Below are positions 8,806 through 17,087 of a stretch of 64,000 bases of DNA, piece after piece. This stretch comes from Acidisarcina polymorpha (GTDB lineage: Bacteria; Acidobacteriota; Terriglobia; Terriglobales; Acidobacteriaceae): the NCBI RefSeq assembly GCF_003330725.1, contig NZ_CP030840.1:124001-188000 (forward strand), read 5' to 3'. The position numbers and the translations under genes were made by a program. Under the pieces are notes generated by a model that saw nothing but the letters and a program-made list of their open reading frames with translations, did not search any database and was not told the DNA's origin. The number at the start of each line of letters is the position of its first letter. Positions within the stretch are counted from its first letter, which is position 1.

Positions 8806-10443
8806 CTATCCTCCTTCCACGTGGATCCAACTATGTAGCAACCGTGAACTCAACGCCGGATCTCTGTTGATAATTGCAACTACCCCCTCGTGGAGGGACT
8901 GAGCGCGTTTCTTTTGCGTTTCGAGGAGCAGCTCCTCGGCCTTGGCCTCAGGCAACTCCGGACCCGGCCGACTCGAAGCGCCGGGCCCAGCTCCCGGAGA
9001 GAAAGCCGCCTGGGCCTTGAGCGGCTTCGTCTTGGCGGCAATCGGGCGAATCACGAAGAAGACAAGTCCCAGCATCGCGGCAAGGATGGTTGCATACCGG
9101 AGCAATGGCTCCGACCGGCCCGCACTCTTCAGCAGACGTTCTGGCAAGCTCGGCGGGGGCGGCGCATTGTTGTCGTCAAAGGAGATGTTTTCCAGGCTGA
9201 TCTGATCCCCGCGTGAAGTATCATAGCCAATCGCGGCCTGAGCCAGCATTGTCAAGCGCTTCATCTCCTCAGGGTTGCGGGGCTGCCATGTGGTCTGCTT
9301 CGACTTTCCTGACATGGCCATCTTGCGGTCGTTGACCAGAATGGCTGCCGTGACACGGCGCACTCTCCCAATTCCCTGCTGCAAGCGGCGCGTCCTTTTC
9401 GACGCTCCATAGGTTCCGTTCTCCTGGGTGGTGCTCTGTACACTGGAGGCGGCCGTCGGGAAAAGCGGAGGCTGGGCATTGGGCGCGTTGCTGGCTGTAC
9501 CAGGGACGCCAGCAGGCGAGGGCGCTGGGTTTGAAGTTTGCTGGCTCTTCTGCATCGATAGCGTGACCACACTCGCAGGATCGTAGGTCTCGTCGGTTTC
9601 CTCGCTGATCGAGCTATCGTAATCGACATTCACCGAGGCGCGAACATTGCCGACGCCGGCAACTGGTTCAAGCGTCTCAATTAGCTTCTCCTCCAGCTGT
9701 TGCTCATGCGCTTCGGTCTCCGCTGAAGCAGATTTTCGCCCCAGCACTGCGTGGCCGTCTGCATCCGCAAGAATGACCTTGTCGGGAGTAAGGCCGTCGA
9801 CAGCGCTCGCGACTAGATTGCGGATTGCGTCCCCTTCTTCGTCGTTAAGGCTGCGGTGCTTCATCTTGAGCACTACGGACGCTTTGGCCTCGCGCTGTTG
9901 ATCGGTGAAGAGCGAGTCGTGGGGCATGACCAAGTTGACTCGTGAGGATTGGATCGCACCCATCGAGTCGATAGTGTGTTCGATCTCTCCTTCGAGGGCT
10001 CGTTGGTAATTCACTTTCTCCTCGAACTCGGAGCCGATCCAATTCGGTTTATCAAAAAGTTCAAAACCCATACGGCCGCTCTTCGGCCGTCCCTTTGCAG
10101 TGGTCGCGAGCCGGGCTTTGTCAAGACTCTCCGACGGCACACGGATGGTCGCCCCGTCGGGAGAAACGTCGAACGGCAAAGACGCCGCCGTTAGTCCCGC
10201 CGCGATTTCTCTCGCGTCCTGCGGATCGAGCCCGGCATAAAGCACTCGCCAATCGGGCCGTGCAGCGAACCAAACCAGTCCGCCGATGGCGAGAATCAGC
10301 GAGGCTCCAGCAAGTAGAGCCCAGCGGCGTTGTCCGGAGCTGAGTCCAGCGAGGCTAGCAGCCGACCTCTCCCATAAGGCGCGCAGACGCAGATCGAGTC
10401 CCTGATCAGCCACTTCCGTCCGAAGTTGTTGGTTCTCGTCCAT
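8806..10443 (-). CDS. fliF: Flagellar MS-ring protein FliF
   Basis: A 545-residue membrane protein that forms the MS ring. It has a first transmembrane helix at about 40-62 (WALLAGASLILAIGGLVWFA), the secretin-like ring-building motifs (VLYAGLDPQDAREIAAGL; FEEKVNYQRALEGEIEHTID; ARVNLVMP-like SSRVNLVMPHDSLF), a Gln/Pro/Ser-rich periplasmic insertion, a second helix near 450 (ILAAMLGLVFFVIRPIA) and a cytoplasmic tail that binds FliG. The frame is open to a TTG at 10491, but the ATG at 10443 gives the usual N-terminus. The C-terminal end SLHEGVVAIINRDPALSSRL, then LLHSWIHVEG, matches the FliG-binding tail. Confidence 0.96.
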   Translation of the reverse strand: MDENQQLRTEVADQGLDLRLRALWERSAASLAGLSSGQRRWALLAGASLILAIGGLVWFAARPDWRVLYAGLDPQDAREIAAGLTAASLPFDVSPDGATIRVPSESLDKARLATTAKGRPKSGRMGFELFDKPNWIGSEFEEKVNYQRALEGEIEHTIDSMGAIQSSRVNLVMPHDSLFTDQQREAKASVVLKMKHRSLNDEEGDAIRNLVASAVDGLTPDKVILADADGHAVLGRKSASAETEAHEQQLEEKLIETLEPVAGVGNVRASVNVDYDSSISEETDETYDPASVVTLSMQKSQQTSNPAPSPAGVPGTASNAPNAQPPLFPTAASSVQSTTQENGTYGASKRTRRLQQGIGRVRRVTAAILVNDRKMAMSGKSKQTTWQPRNPEEMKRLTMLAQAAIGYDTSRGDQISLENISFDDNNAPPPPSLPERLLKSAGRSEPLLRYATILAAMLGLVFFVIRPIAAKTKPLKAQAAFSPGAGPGASSRPGPELPEAKAEELLLETQKKRAQSLHEGVVAIINRDPALSSRLLHSWIHVEGG

Positions 10444-10560
10444 CGCTTCGGTTCCCTGTCTCTCCCCAGAATGGCTGCGAATTGCCAGCAAAACGCGTTT
10501 CCTCCATAAATCACCGCAACATCAAGAGCGGGTGACTCGGGAGGATAGAACGGGATACAT

Positions 10561-10875
10561 TCAGAACTGAATGCTCATCATGCTCTGGTAAGCGGCGACC
10601 ATCTTGCCGCGCACTGCCAACGCCATCTCAAACGCTAAATCCGACTTCTGTGTGGCGATCATGGCCGTGTGAATATCCACTCCCCGGCCGCCGACCAGTC
10701 CCTCGATATTGCTCGAAGCCTGATCTTCCAGTCCCTTCAGGTTCTCCAATGCATCACTGAGTACGCCTGCGAACGGCGCACTCGCATCACCGATCGGGTT
10801 GGCAGCGCCGGTCAAGGTTCCACTACTCGATGGAGAAGCGGCTTGAGCTTGTAAAATTGAGAACTGGGTCTGCAT
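10561..10875 (-). CDS. fliE: Flagellar hook-basal body protein FliE
   Basis: A 104-residue protein whose C-terminal part (VDIHTAMIATQKSDLAFEMA, then VRGKMVAAYQSMMSIQF) is the FliE consensus. FliE joins the MS ring to the proximal rod and is an early substrate of the export gate. The first 45 residues are Ser/Ala/Gly-rich. It lies between flgC and fliF, with a 97-base gap upstream and 117 bases before fliF. The ATG at 10875 has AAGGAGAG upstream. Confidence 0.93.
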   Translation of the reverse strand: MQTQFSILQAQAASPSSSGTLTGAANPIGDASAPFAGVLSDALENLKGLEDQASSNIEGLVGGRGVDIHTAMIATQKSDLAFEMALAVRGKMVAAYQSMMSIQF

Positions 10876-10972
10876 GATTCTCTCCTTGGTTCACGTGGGT
10901 TGAGTCGCTGGAGCGATCGGGAGCTGTCGGTCCTAGACACCGCGATCCGACACCTCGATAGCCCCGAATGGA

Positions 10973-11446
10973 TCACTTCAGAATGTCCAAAGAGGCAGCG
11001 ATCATGCTCTTCGTCGCTTGAATGGCGGAGCTATTGAGCCCATAGGCTCGAGTCGCGCCCATCAGATCGGCCATCTCGGTGAGTGGATTGATGTCGGGAT
11101 AAGCGACGTAGCCATCCTTGTCCGCGTCGGGGTGTTGAGGATCGTAGCGCCGCAGCGTCGTGGCCTTGTCGGCCACTACCGCCGTCACCTCCACACCGCC
11201 GGGCGGCGGCTGATTGGCATAGGAAGGACCTCGTAAGGCGAGTCCATTGGCCGATAGAAGCTGGTTCTGGAAACTGTCCCCGGCCTCAGCCGAAGACCCA
11301 AAGACCACATGCTGTCGACGATATGGCGTCCCATCCGCGGTTCGGGTGGTCTCTGCGTTTGCCATGTTGGCGGCCACAACTTCGGCGCGAATCCGCTCCG
11401 CCTTGAGTGCTGAGCCGCTGACCTCCAAAACTCCGAATAGATTCAT
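10973..11446 (-). CDS. flgC: Flagellar basal-body rod protein FlgC
   Basis: A 157-residue rod protein. The start at 11446 (MNLFGVLEVSGSALKAERI) follows GGGAGAG and gives the normal FlgC N-terminus; the frame extends further upstream but that part is not conserved. Diagnostic motifs are VVAANMANAETTRTADGTPYRR and, near the C-terminus, VAYPDINPLTEMADLMGATR with RAYGLNSSAIQATKSM. FlgC forms the proximal rod together with FlgB, whose gene is immediately upstream. Confidence 0.94.
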   Translation of the reverse strand: MNLFGVLEVSGSALKAERIRAEVVAANMANAETTRTADGTPYRRQHVVFGSSAEAGDSFQNQLLSANGLALRGPSYANQPPPGGVEVTAVVADKATTLRRYDPQHPDADKDGYVAYPDINPLTEMADLMGATRAYGLNSSAIQATKSMIAASLDILK

Positions 11447-11598
11447 AATCTCTCCCATCCCTATCTTGGATTGGCGGGCTGCATTTTTGACAGACCACCG
11501 ATGACAGACCGCCGAGCCCACGAACGACCGCTACGGCGAACGAACCAGATCGCGCCTAGTCCCATCGCACTCACCATACAGTGTGGGTCTCGAGCAAC

Positions 11599-11985
11599 TT
11601 ATTTGTCGGAGTGAATGGCATCGGAGACCCGCGAGTACTCGCGTTTAAGCAACTCTATTCCGGTCCGGAACTGCAGCTGCGACTCTGCCATTTTCAATCC
11701 TTCCCGATCCATGGAAACGTTGTTCCCATCGGGGCGCTCTAGCAGTCCATCGACATCTCTAGGCCGGGGTACCGACATTGGGTCGGATGGCCCGCTTTCA
11801 CCCCCTGGCTTACCCCACTGCGCCTCAGCCACCGCTGTTTGCATTTCGCTGGCGAAGTCGAAGCCTTGCGTTCGATAGCCTGGGGTGTCCAGGTTCGCCA
11901 TGTTCGCCGCCGTCAGCTTCAATTCAGCGCTCGACAGATCGAGATACTGCCCCAGTTCCCCACTCAGCGGAGTTGATATGTGCAT
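11599..11985 (-). CDS. flgB: Flagellar basal-body rod protein FlgB
   Basis: A 128-residue proximal rod protein with the conserved segment LKLTAANMANLDTPGYRTQG and a C-terminal helix (LQFRTGIELLKREYSRVSD). The start at 11985 has CAGGAG seven bases upstream and gives MHISTPLSGELGQYLDL; a longer upstream frame is not conserved. It is the first structural gene of the flagellar operon, so the promoter should lie in the 166 bases between it and the sigma-54 activator gene; no convincing -24/-12 GG...GC element was found there by eye. Confidence 0.92.
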   Translation of the reverse strand: MHISTPLSGELGQYLDLSSAELKLTAANMANLDTPGYRTQGFDFASEMQTAVAEAQWGKPGGESGPSDPMSVPRPRDVDGLLERPDGNNVSMDREGLKMAESQLQFRTGIELLKREYSRVSDAIHSDK

Positions 11986-12151
11986 CGTCGTGCACTCCTG
12001 TTTCTCGAAGATTCGAGCACCCAAGGTTACGGGTGTCACGCTGCATTCCATGTCTACTTACTTGTGACTTCGCTCAAGCTTTGTTGAAGGCGGTCGATAA
12101 CATAACAAGCAAGATGAGCGCCATCCGGATCGATCGCAGATGAGTGTTTTC

Positions 12152-13447
12152 TCACGAAGATGCCAATCCATCGCCAAATTCAATTTCTGCGACCGATATC
12201 TCTGAACGATCCTCGGCCAGGATGTAACCGCGTTCGATTACATGCTCCAGCTCGCGAACGTTTCCCGGCCATGCATGGCCGAGAAGAAGGCCAAGGGCCG
12301 ATGGGTGCAGATTTTTGACTGGCGAGCCTGTTCCCAATCTGGACAGGAAGTGTGCGGCGAGCATCGGTAGATCGTCGAGATGAGCAATCAGCGAAGGCGT
12401 TTGGATGATAAAGACAGATAGCCGGTAATATAGATCGGAACGAAAGTCGCCGCTCGCCGCCAGACTTGCCAGTGGTTGATGGGTAGCGGCAATGATTCGC
12501 ACGTCGACTGTGACCGGCTCATTCTCGCCGATCCGCTGCAACTCGCCACATTCTACAAATCGCAGGAGCTTGGCTTGGAGCGGCAATGGCATCTCGCCAA
12601 TTTCGTCCAGAAACAGTGTGCCTCCATTGGCGGTCTCAATCCTCCCGGTTCGCCCTTGGACAGCGCCGGTAAAGGCTCCACGGGTGTGGCCGAATAGCTC
12701 GGCTTCGAGGAGCGACTCAGGAATGGCCGCGCAATTCAGCACCACAAATGGGCGCTGCGCCCGGCTACTGAGACGATGCAGAGCTTTCGCCACCAACTCC
12801 TTGCCCGTGCCCGTCGGCCCCTGGATCAACACTGGAGTCATACGAGGAGCCACGAGCCGAATACGCCGGCTGACTTCGAGTAACCTGCTGTGCTCCCCAA
12901 TGAATTCGGGCAACCGAAGGTTGATGCTTGCTCTGCTCTCGGGGCGCAAGGTCGGGGAGGGAGAAGCCATGGCCTTAGGTTCCGGTGCGGCCGGAATCGA
13001 CACCATCTCTCGATCCTCCGGGATCTCTTGAAGCGGGTGATGGTAGGCGTTTGCTTGAGGAGCCTCAACGTCCTGACCGGAGCGCAGAGCATGCAACAGT
13101 TCATTTCGGCGCGGACTCCGCGTCAAACTGACGGAACTCGAGTAAAGTGCGCCATCCAAGGTAATCAAGTCGACGCCGGGATGCAGACGCTCGAATTCCT
13201 TGATAAATTCATGAATCTCGAGGTCAGGAAGCCACGAGTCAAGAATCAGTGCTTCTGCGGTGCAAGCTTCCAGGTGGGCCAGCGCCTCGGCTCCTCCGCT
13301 CGCCTCCCTCACCTGCCAGCGCAGGCCTGCCAGCGCATCCCTGACCCGCCTCCGAAACGACAGATCCGGACTCGCCAGAACGGCAGTGCGGGTAATTGAA
13401 GAGGAAGTGGAGGAAACATGAGGATGCGTAGTCGAAGAAGAGCCCAT
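12152..13447 (-). CDS. Sigma-54 activator lacking the DNA-binding domain (FlgR-like)
   Basis: A 431-residue protein. The N-terminal ~110 residues resemble a receiver domain (VLASPDLSFRRRVRDALAGL; ALILDSWLPDLEIHEF) in which the Asp of the phosphorylation strand is kept but the acidic pair normally near the N-terminus is absent. A linker leads to a full AAA+ sigma-54 interaction domain with Walker A (GPTGTGKE), the GAFTGA loop, Walker B (GGTLFLDEIGEM) and the sensor region (AWPGNVRELEHVIERGYILA). The chain ends about 20 residues later, with no Fis-type HTH. Helicobacter FlgR is a known activator that works without such a domain. It sits directly upstream of flgB, on the same strand, so control of flagellar genes is likely. 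ATG at 13447 (AGAGGT upstream) is preferred over a TTG at 13486. Confidence 0.88.
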   Translation of the reverse strand: MGSSSTTHPHVSSTSSSITRTAVLASPDLSFRRRVRDALAGLRWQVREASGGAEALAHLEACTAEALILDSWLPDLEIHEFIKEFERLHPGVDLITLDGALYSSSVSLTRSPRRNELLHALRSGQDVEAPQANAYHHPLQEIPEDREMVSIPAAPEPKAMASPSPTLRPESRASINLRLPEFIGEHSRLLEVSRRIRLVAPRMTPVLIQGPTGTGKELVAKALHRLSSRAQRPFVVLNCAAIPESLLEAELFGHTRGAFTGAVQGRTGRIETANGGTLFLDEIGEMPLPLQAKLLRFVECGELQRIGENEPVTVDVRIIAATHQPLASLAASGDFRSDLYYRLSVFIIQTPSLIAHLDDLPMLAAHFLSRLGTGSPVKNLHPSALGLLLGHAWPGNVRELEHVIERGYILAEDRSEISVAEIEFGDGLASS

Positions 13448-13542
13448 CGAGATACCTCTTTCTGATGTGGTGCTCTGAATGCTCAAAGCTCAGCAAGCCC
13501 GCGCGAAAAGACGCAATGGGCAGACGCCCAGCCGACCCGGAA

Positions 13543-14235
13543 TCAATGGCTGATCATCGATCGAAGCGGATTGCTTGCGATGCAATACCCTTGACCCCGC
13601 ACCGTCTGGATGATGGAGTCGGGAGGGAAGTCACGGAGCTTGCGCCGCAGATAGTTCACATAAACATCAACGACATTGGTCCCAGTCTGCGCCTCCGCGC
13701 TCCAAAGGCGATCGAGCAGAGTGCTCCTGGAGATGCAGGTCCCGCGATGCAACAGGAGAAATTCAAGCAAAGCAAATTCCTTGTTGGTCAGCGCGATTGT
13801 CTGTCCATCGCGTTTTACGGTGTGGTCGATCCTATTCAACTCGAGTCCCGAATGCCTCAGGATCAGGTTGGTTTCTCGGCGGCGACGCATGAGCGCCCGG
13901 CAGCGGGCCCGCAGCTCTTCGAGCGAGAACGGCTTGATCATGCAGTCGTCCGCACCGGCATCCAAGCAGCTGATTCGGACCTCCATCTCCTGTCTGGCTG
14001 TCAAAATCAGCACAGGAGATTCGTCTCCAAGTGCGCGGATGGAGGCCAGCACCTCACCCCCATTGCGGCGAGGAAGGTTCAGATCCAGAATCGTAAGATC
14101 GGGTGTTTCGGCGATGAAGGCGGCAGTCGCCGCATCGCCGTCCATAGTCCAACGCACCTGGTGGCCATCAGCCTCGAGCCCGCGCTTCAGAAACAATCCC
14201 AACGCTGCGTCGTCTTCCGCTATCAATATCCGCAT
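13543..14235 (-). CDS. OmpR/PhoB-family response regulator (orphan)
   Basis: A 230-residue regulator. The receiver has the acidic pair D8-D9, phospho-acceptor D51 (LTILDLNLPRRNGG), and K101 (MIKPFS). The C-terminal winged helix shows LTNKEFALLEFLLLHRGTCI, then VVDVYVNYLRRKLRDF and IQTVRGQGYCI, the OmpR/PhoB DNA-binding domain. No histidine kinase gene is adjacent, so its partner must lie elsewhere. It is 95 bases upstream of the sigma-54 activator and transcribed the same way, and may be co-expressed with it. Confidence 0.93.
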   Translation of the reverse strand: MRILIAEDDAALGLFLKRGLEADGHQVRWTMDGDAATAAFIAETPDLTILDLNLPRRNGGEVLASIRALGDESPVLILTARQEMEVRISCLDAGADDCMIKPFSLEELRARCRALMRRRRETNLILRHSGLELNRIDHTVKRDGQTIALTNKEFALLEFLLLHRGTCISRSTLLDRLWSAEAQTGTNVVDVYVNYLRRKLRDFPPDSIIQTVRGQGYCIASNPLRSMISH

Positions 14236-14647
14236 TCGCTACCCGCCACCCGTTGAGGTCTGCTACTAAGCCTCGCCTCCAAAGATCGCTCGCGGGTGAA
14301 GAATGCACAACTAAATCAATGAGTTCTTATGCCGGCTGAGTTCGTTAATGGGAAAGGCTGCCACTCGTTCTAAATCGGGGCGAGCAACCTTGCTGCGGCT
14401 GACTCTCTGTAAGACAAGAACCTAATACTGAGAAGGCCTAAGACAAAGCTTCTGGTTCGCGCTGTAAGTAACGTCTCCGCGATCCTCCACCGCTATTTAG
14501 CGTGGAGAGCGATTTTATCCCCGCGAGTAGATGGCGCTGCCGCCCGACTTCACTACTATGGCACCAACCATGGCGCGGCTACAACGACTGCGGAAGTCAT
14601 GTGTATGCGAGCTGACGCCTTCACTTGAGAATCTCAGGTGCCGTTCG

Positions 14648-14657
14648 GTTCTGGAAC
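14648..14657. promoter_or_regulatory. Candidate LexA operator (GTTC-N2-GAAC)
   Basis: A perfect inverted repeat, GTTC followed by two bases and GAAC, lies about 55 bases upstream of the lexA -10 element. LexA boxes in several phyla contain GTTC/GAAC half-sites and lexA is usually autoregulated, but the spacing here does not match a box I know for Acidobacteriota, and the distance from the promoter is large. Treat as a lead only. Confidence 0.25.
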
Positions 14658-14712
14658 AACATGAGTCAAGGACAAAATCAATAAAAATCGATGCAATTCG
14701 CCTTTTGTTCTC

Positions 14713-14718
14713 TATAAT
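14713..14718 (+). promoter_or_regulatory. lexA -10 element; transcript apparently leaderless
   Basis: A consensus TATAAT ends 6 bases before the lexA ATG at 14725. Transcription normally begins about 6-8 bases after the -10 hexamer, so the message would start at or next to the ATG, without a leader. No Shine-Dalgarno sequence is present before the ATG, consistent with this. No good -35 hexamer is seen at the usual spacing. Confidence 0.55.
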
Positions 14719-14724
14719 GATGGC

Positions 14725-15330
14725 ATGGCTGTTACTCGACGGCAAAAAGAAGTGCTCGACTTTCTCGCCGAATTTGTTCGGAAAAACGAATATTCTCCGT
14801 CCTACGAGGAGATTGCAAGGGGACTTGGCCTGAAGTCACTGGCGACGGTGCACAAGCACATCACCAACTTGGTGAATAAGGGGCTGCTGCAACGCAGCCA
14901 CAATCGGAGTCGCTCGATTGACGTCCTTCCTCCGCGCGCCCGCTCTAGAAATCTAGATCGTCTGCCGCTGATGGGTGGGATTGCAGCCGGACTCCCGGTA
15001 GAGGCGAGCGAGAATGCCGACACATTTTCCTTCAGCGATATTGTCGGCAATCGAGAGGCATTCGTCTTGCGGGTGCGAGGCGATTCCATGCGCGATGAGC
15101 ACATTGTTGATGGCGATTATGTCTTGGTCGAGCGCACCAACGTTGCTCGTGAAGGCGAGATTGTAGTTGCGCTGGTCAAGGGGTCGGAGACCACTTTGAA
15201 GCGCTACTACATTGAAGGGCAGGTGGTACGGTTGCAGCCCGCGAACACCGAGATGGATCCAATTTTCGTTCCCCTGGCGGACCTCTCGGTTCAGGGGAAG
15301 GTTCTTGGCGTTGTTCGCAAGTGCTCCTAA
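14725..15330 (+). CDS. lexA: LexA repressor, SOS-response autoprotease
   Basis: A 201-residue LexA. The N-terminal winged helix (TRRQKEVLDFLAEFVRKN; LGLKSLATVHKHITNLVNKG) binds SOS operators; the C-terminal S24-type domain has the Ala88-Gly89 cleavage site (GGIAAGLPVE), the catalytic Ser121 (GDSM) and Lys152 (ALVKGSE). On DNA damage RecA-ssDNA stimulates self-cleavage. Length is normal. The start MAVTRRQK fits other acidobacterial LexA proteins as I recall them. It is followed by a long hairpin shared with the convergent thioredoxin gene. Confidence 0.97.
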   Translation: MAVTRRQKEVLDFLAEFVRKNEYSPSYEEIARGLGLKSLATVHKHITNLVNKGLLQRSHNRSRSIDVLPPRARSRNLDRLPLMGGIAAGLPVEASENADTFSFSDIVGNREAFVLRVRGDSMRDEHIVDGDYVLVERTNVAREGEIVVALVKGSETTLKRYYIEGQVVRLQPANTEMDPIFVPLADLSVQGKVLGVVRKCS

Positions 15331-15359
15331 GCGGGGGCGGCAACCGACTTGCATAGGCG

Positions 15360-15405
15360 CAGACAAGGAAAGGCCCGGATCACAATCCAGGCCTTTCCTT
15401 GTCTG
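15360..15405. terminator. Bidirectional hairpin between lexA and trx
   Basis: A 16-base perfect stem: CAGACAAGGAAAGGCC (15360-15375) pairs with GGCCTTTCCTTGTCTG (15390-15405) around a 14-base loop. It lies between the converging ends of lexA and the thioredoxin gene and probably stops transcription from both sides. There is no long U-tract on either side. Confidence 0.75.
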
Positions 15406-15452
15406 ACTGAGCCCTGCTTCATCGAACCGGCCCGTTCAGCACCCTCACAGCC

Positions 15453-15785
15453 TCAACTGAGCACCTTCACGATGCTTTTGTCGATCATGTCCTTGGGGAC
15501 GTACCCAACGATTTGGTCAGCGACCTTGCCGTCCTTGAAGATCAACAACGCCGGAATCCCGCGGATCCCATATCTCCCAGGAGTTGCTGCATTCTTGTCG
15601 ACGTCCATCTTCATGACCTTCAGCTTCCCGGTGTATTGGGTTGCAACCTCGTCAACGATCGGCGCCAGCGCTCTACATGGCCCACACCAAGCAGCCCAGA
15701 AATCCACCAGGACGGGCTGTTTTGACTGCAGCACCTCCTGATCAAACGTACCGTCACTCACTTCAGTTATTCCAAGCCCAGCCAT
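15453..15785 (-). CDS. trxA: Thioredoxin
   Basis: A 110-residue thioredoxin with the active site WCGPC (residues 33-37), the preceding VLVDFWAAWCGPC strand-helix, and the cis-proline (GIRGIPALLIF, P78). It reduces protein disulfides using electrons from thioredoxin reductase. The ATG at 15785 has a strong ribosome site (AAGGAGGAAC); the open frame upstream of it is not conserved. It stands alone, convergent with lexA. Confidence 0.96.
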   Translation of the reverse strand: MAGLGITEVSDGTFDQEVLQSKQPVLVDFWAAWCGPCRALAPIVDEVATQYTGKLKVMKMDVDKNAATPGRYGIRGIPALLIFKDGKVADQIVGYVPKDMIDKSIVKVLS

Positions 15786-15926
15786 GTTCCTCCTTCGCGC
15801 ACTCGAATCCAAGTTCCACTTCAGAATACTTGTTTCAACACATAGTAGATGCGAAGCGGACGCGAAAGTCGCAGACACCCCGGATTGGCCCGCGACGACG
15901 CATCGCCATTTTCTATGTTCAGCCCA

Positions 15927-15967
15927 AATAAAAAAGCGCCTGAGCTTCAGAGAAGCCACAGGCGCTT
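15927..15967 (-). terminator. Rho-independent terminator of thrC-thrB
   Basis: On the minus strand, AAGCGCCTG (15967-15959) pairs with CAGGCGCTT (15942-15934), with additional inner pairing (GGCTTC with GAAGCT), followed directly by a T-tract (TTTTTTATT). It lies about 140 bases after the thrB stop. Confidence 0.85.
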
Positions 15968-16106
15968 AGGACAGCCCTCCCCCAGAACTGCCCACGGAGC
16001 GAAGTTATGGCTATTTCGTTCTCATGTAAAGAAAACTTAGGTAACATTTCCGTAACATGCCCTACAACAATTCATAGAGATGTCTCGCTGCTGGCCACCC
16101 GTATGC

Positions 16107-17087
16107 TCAGGCAGACATTTTTTGCCCAAAATGAACCAGGGCGGCGCGGTCTTCGATATCGGTCTCGAGGATCTCGATCCCAGTGTCGGATATCCTCTCC
16201 TCCACCGCTGCACGCACATCGGCGATGGATTTCCCGACATCAGTCACCACTAGAACGGAAGGGCCCGCTCCGCTCAGGGCGACGCCCAAGACGCCTCCCC
16301 GCCCGCTAAGGGGCAGCAAGGCCGGCAATAGGGGGCAAATCTCTCCTCGAAACGGCTGGTGCATCCGGTCCTGCATAGCGGTTTGCAGCATATCGCCACG
16401 TCCCAGCGCGAAGGCCGCGGTCAGCAGACTCGATTTCTGAATATTGAAGACTACGTCTTCCTGAATGTATGTCGAAGGCAAGATGGCCCGAGCGGCGGTC
16501 GTGGCCAGCGGTTGCTCCGGCAACACCAGCAAGATCCGCCATGGGACGGCGGGCAGAATCTTGATTGCTCTCACCTCACCGGCATCCATACTCGAGACGG
16601 TGAGGCCGCCAAGCCAGCACGCCGCCGCGTTGTCTGGATGTCCTTCCTGCCTGCAACCTTCAGCGAGGATTTCTTCGCGGGTCCAACCGAGCTTGCCGAA
16701 ATGGTTTGCCAAAGCGACCCCGGCTAGACGCGCCGCAGCCGATGATCCACAACCCATTCCAATCGGAATTTCATTGTGAATCTCGATCGCGAGCGGGACC
16801 ACCTCTGCCTCGTTTGCCTGCAACGTTTGTTCATACACATCAAGCATTAAATTGCGCTGCAATGACGAACAGATATCAGCATTTCGGCCAGTCGCTTTGA
16901 GGCTAAATTGGGGCGATCGGGAGGCATCGATTTGCAGGGACAGGGTCAGGGCCAACGCAAGGGTGTCAAAACCCGGTCCGAGATTGGCCGAGGTTGCAGG
17001 GAGCCTTAGTTGCAGCCGGTCTTCCTCAGCGAGGGAGCTCTTGGCCGATTGCGAGATGTTGGCGCCGGCTCTGGTCATCGAGCTCAT
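16107..17087 (-). CDS. thrB: Homoserine kinase
   Basis: A 326-residue GHMP kinase that phosphorylates homoserine in threonine synthesis. Motifs: LPATSANLGPGFDTLALAL near the N-terminus, the ATP-binding loop EIPIGMGCGSSAAARLAG at about 110, GHPDNAAACWLGGL, and the C-terminal GVALSGAGPSVLVV. Its ATG shares one base with the thrC stop (TGATG), so the two are translationally coupled; ThrC consumes the ThrB product. The first 20 residues are a short unconserved extension. Confidence 0.95.
   Translation of the reverse strand: MSSMTRAGANISQSAKSSLAEEDRLQLRLPATSANLGPGFDTLALALTLSLQIDASRSPQFSLKATGRNADICSSLQRNLMLDVYEQTLQANEAEVVPLAIEIHNEIPIGMGCGSSAAARLAGVALANHFGKLGWTREEILAEGCRQEGHPDNAAACWLGGLTVSSMDAGEVRAIKILPAVPWRILLVLPEQPLATTAARAILPSTYIQEDVVFNIQKSSLLTAAFALGRGDMLQTAMQDRMHQPFRGEICPLLPALLPLSGRGGVLGVALSGAGPSVLVVTDVGKSIADVRAAVEERISDTGIEILETDIEDRAALVHFGQKMSA

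Larger units (their letters stand above)
14236..14724. other. Intergenic region between the response regulator and lexA
   Basis: A 489-base divergent region with no convincing gene. It contains a weak hairpin, CTCCAC..GCT pairing with AGCGTGGAG (14485-14507), the lexA promoter at its right end, and a GTTC..GAAC inverted repeat (14648-14657). The promoter of the response-regulator gene should lie at the left end but is not recognisable by eye. Confidence 0.5.

Noticed and set aside
11986-12151. Sigma-54 promoter before flgB
   Set aside because: No GG-N10-GC element with acceptable neighbouring bases was found on the minus strand.
12890-13399. Plus-strand open frame within the sigma-54 activator
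   Set aside because: Antisense to conserved AAA+ and receiver-like sequence; composition not protein-like.
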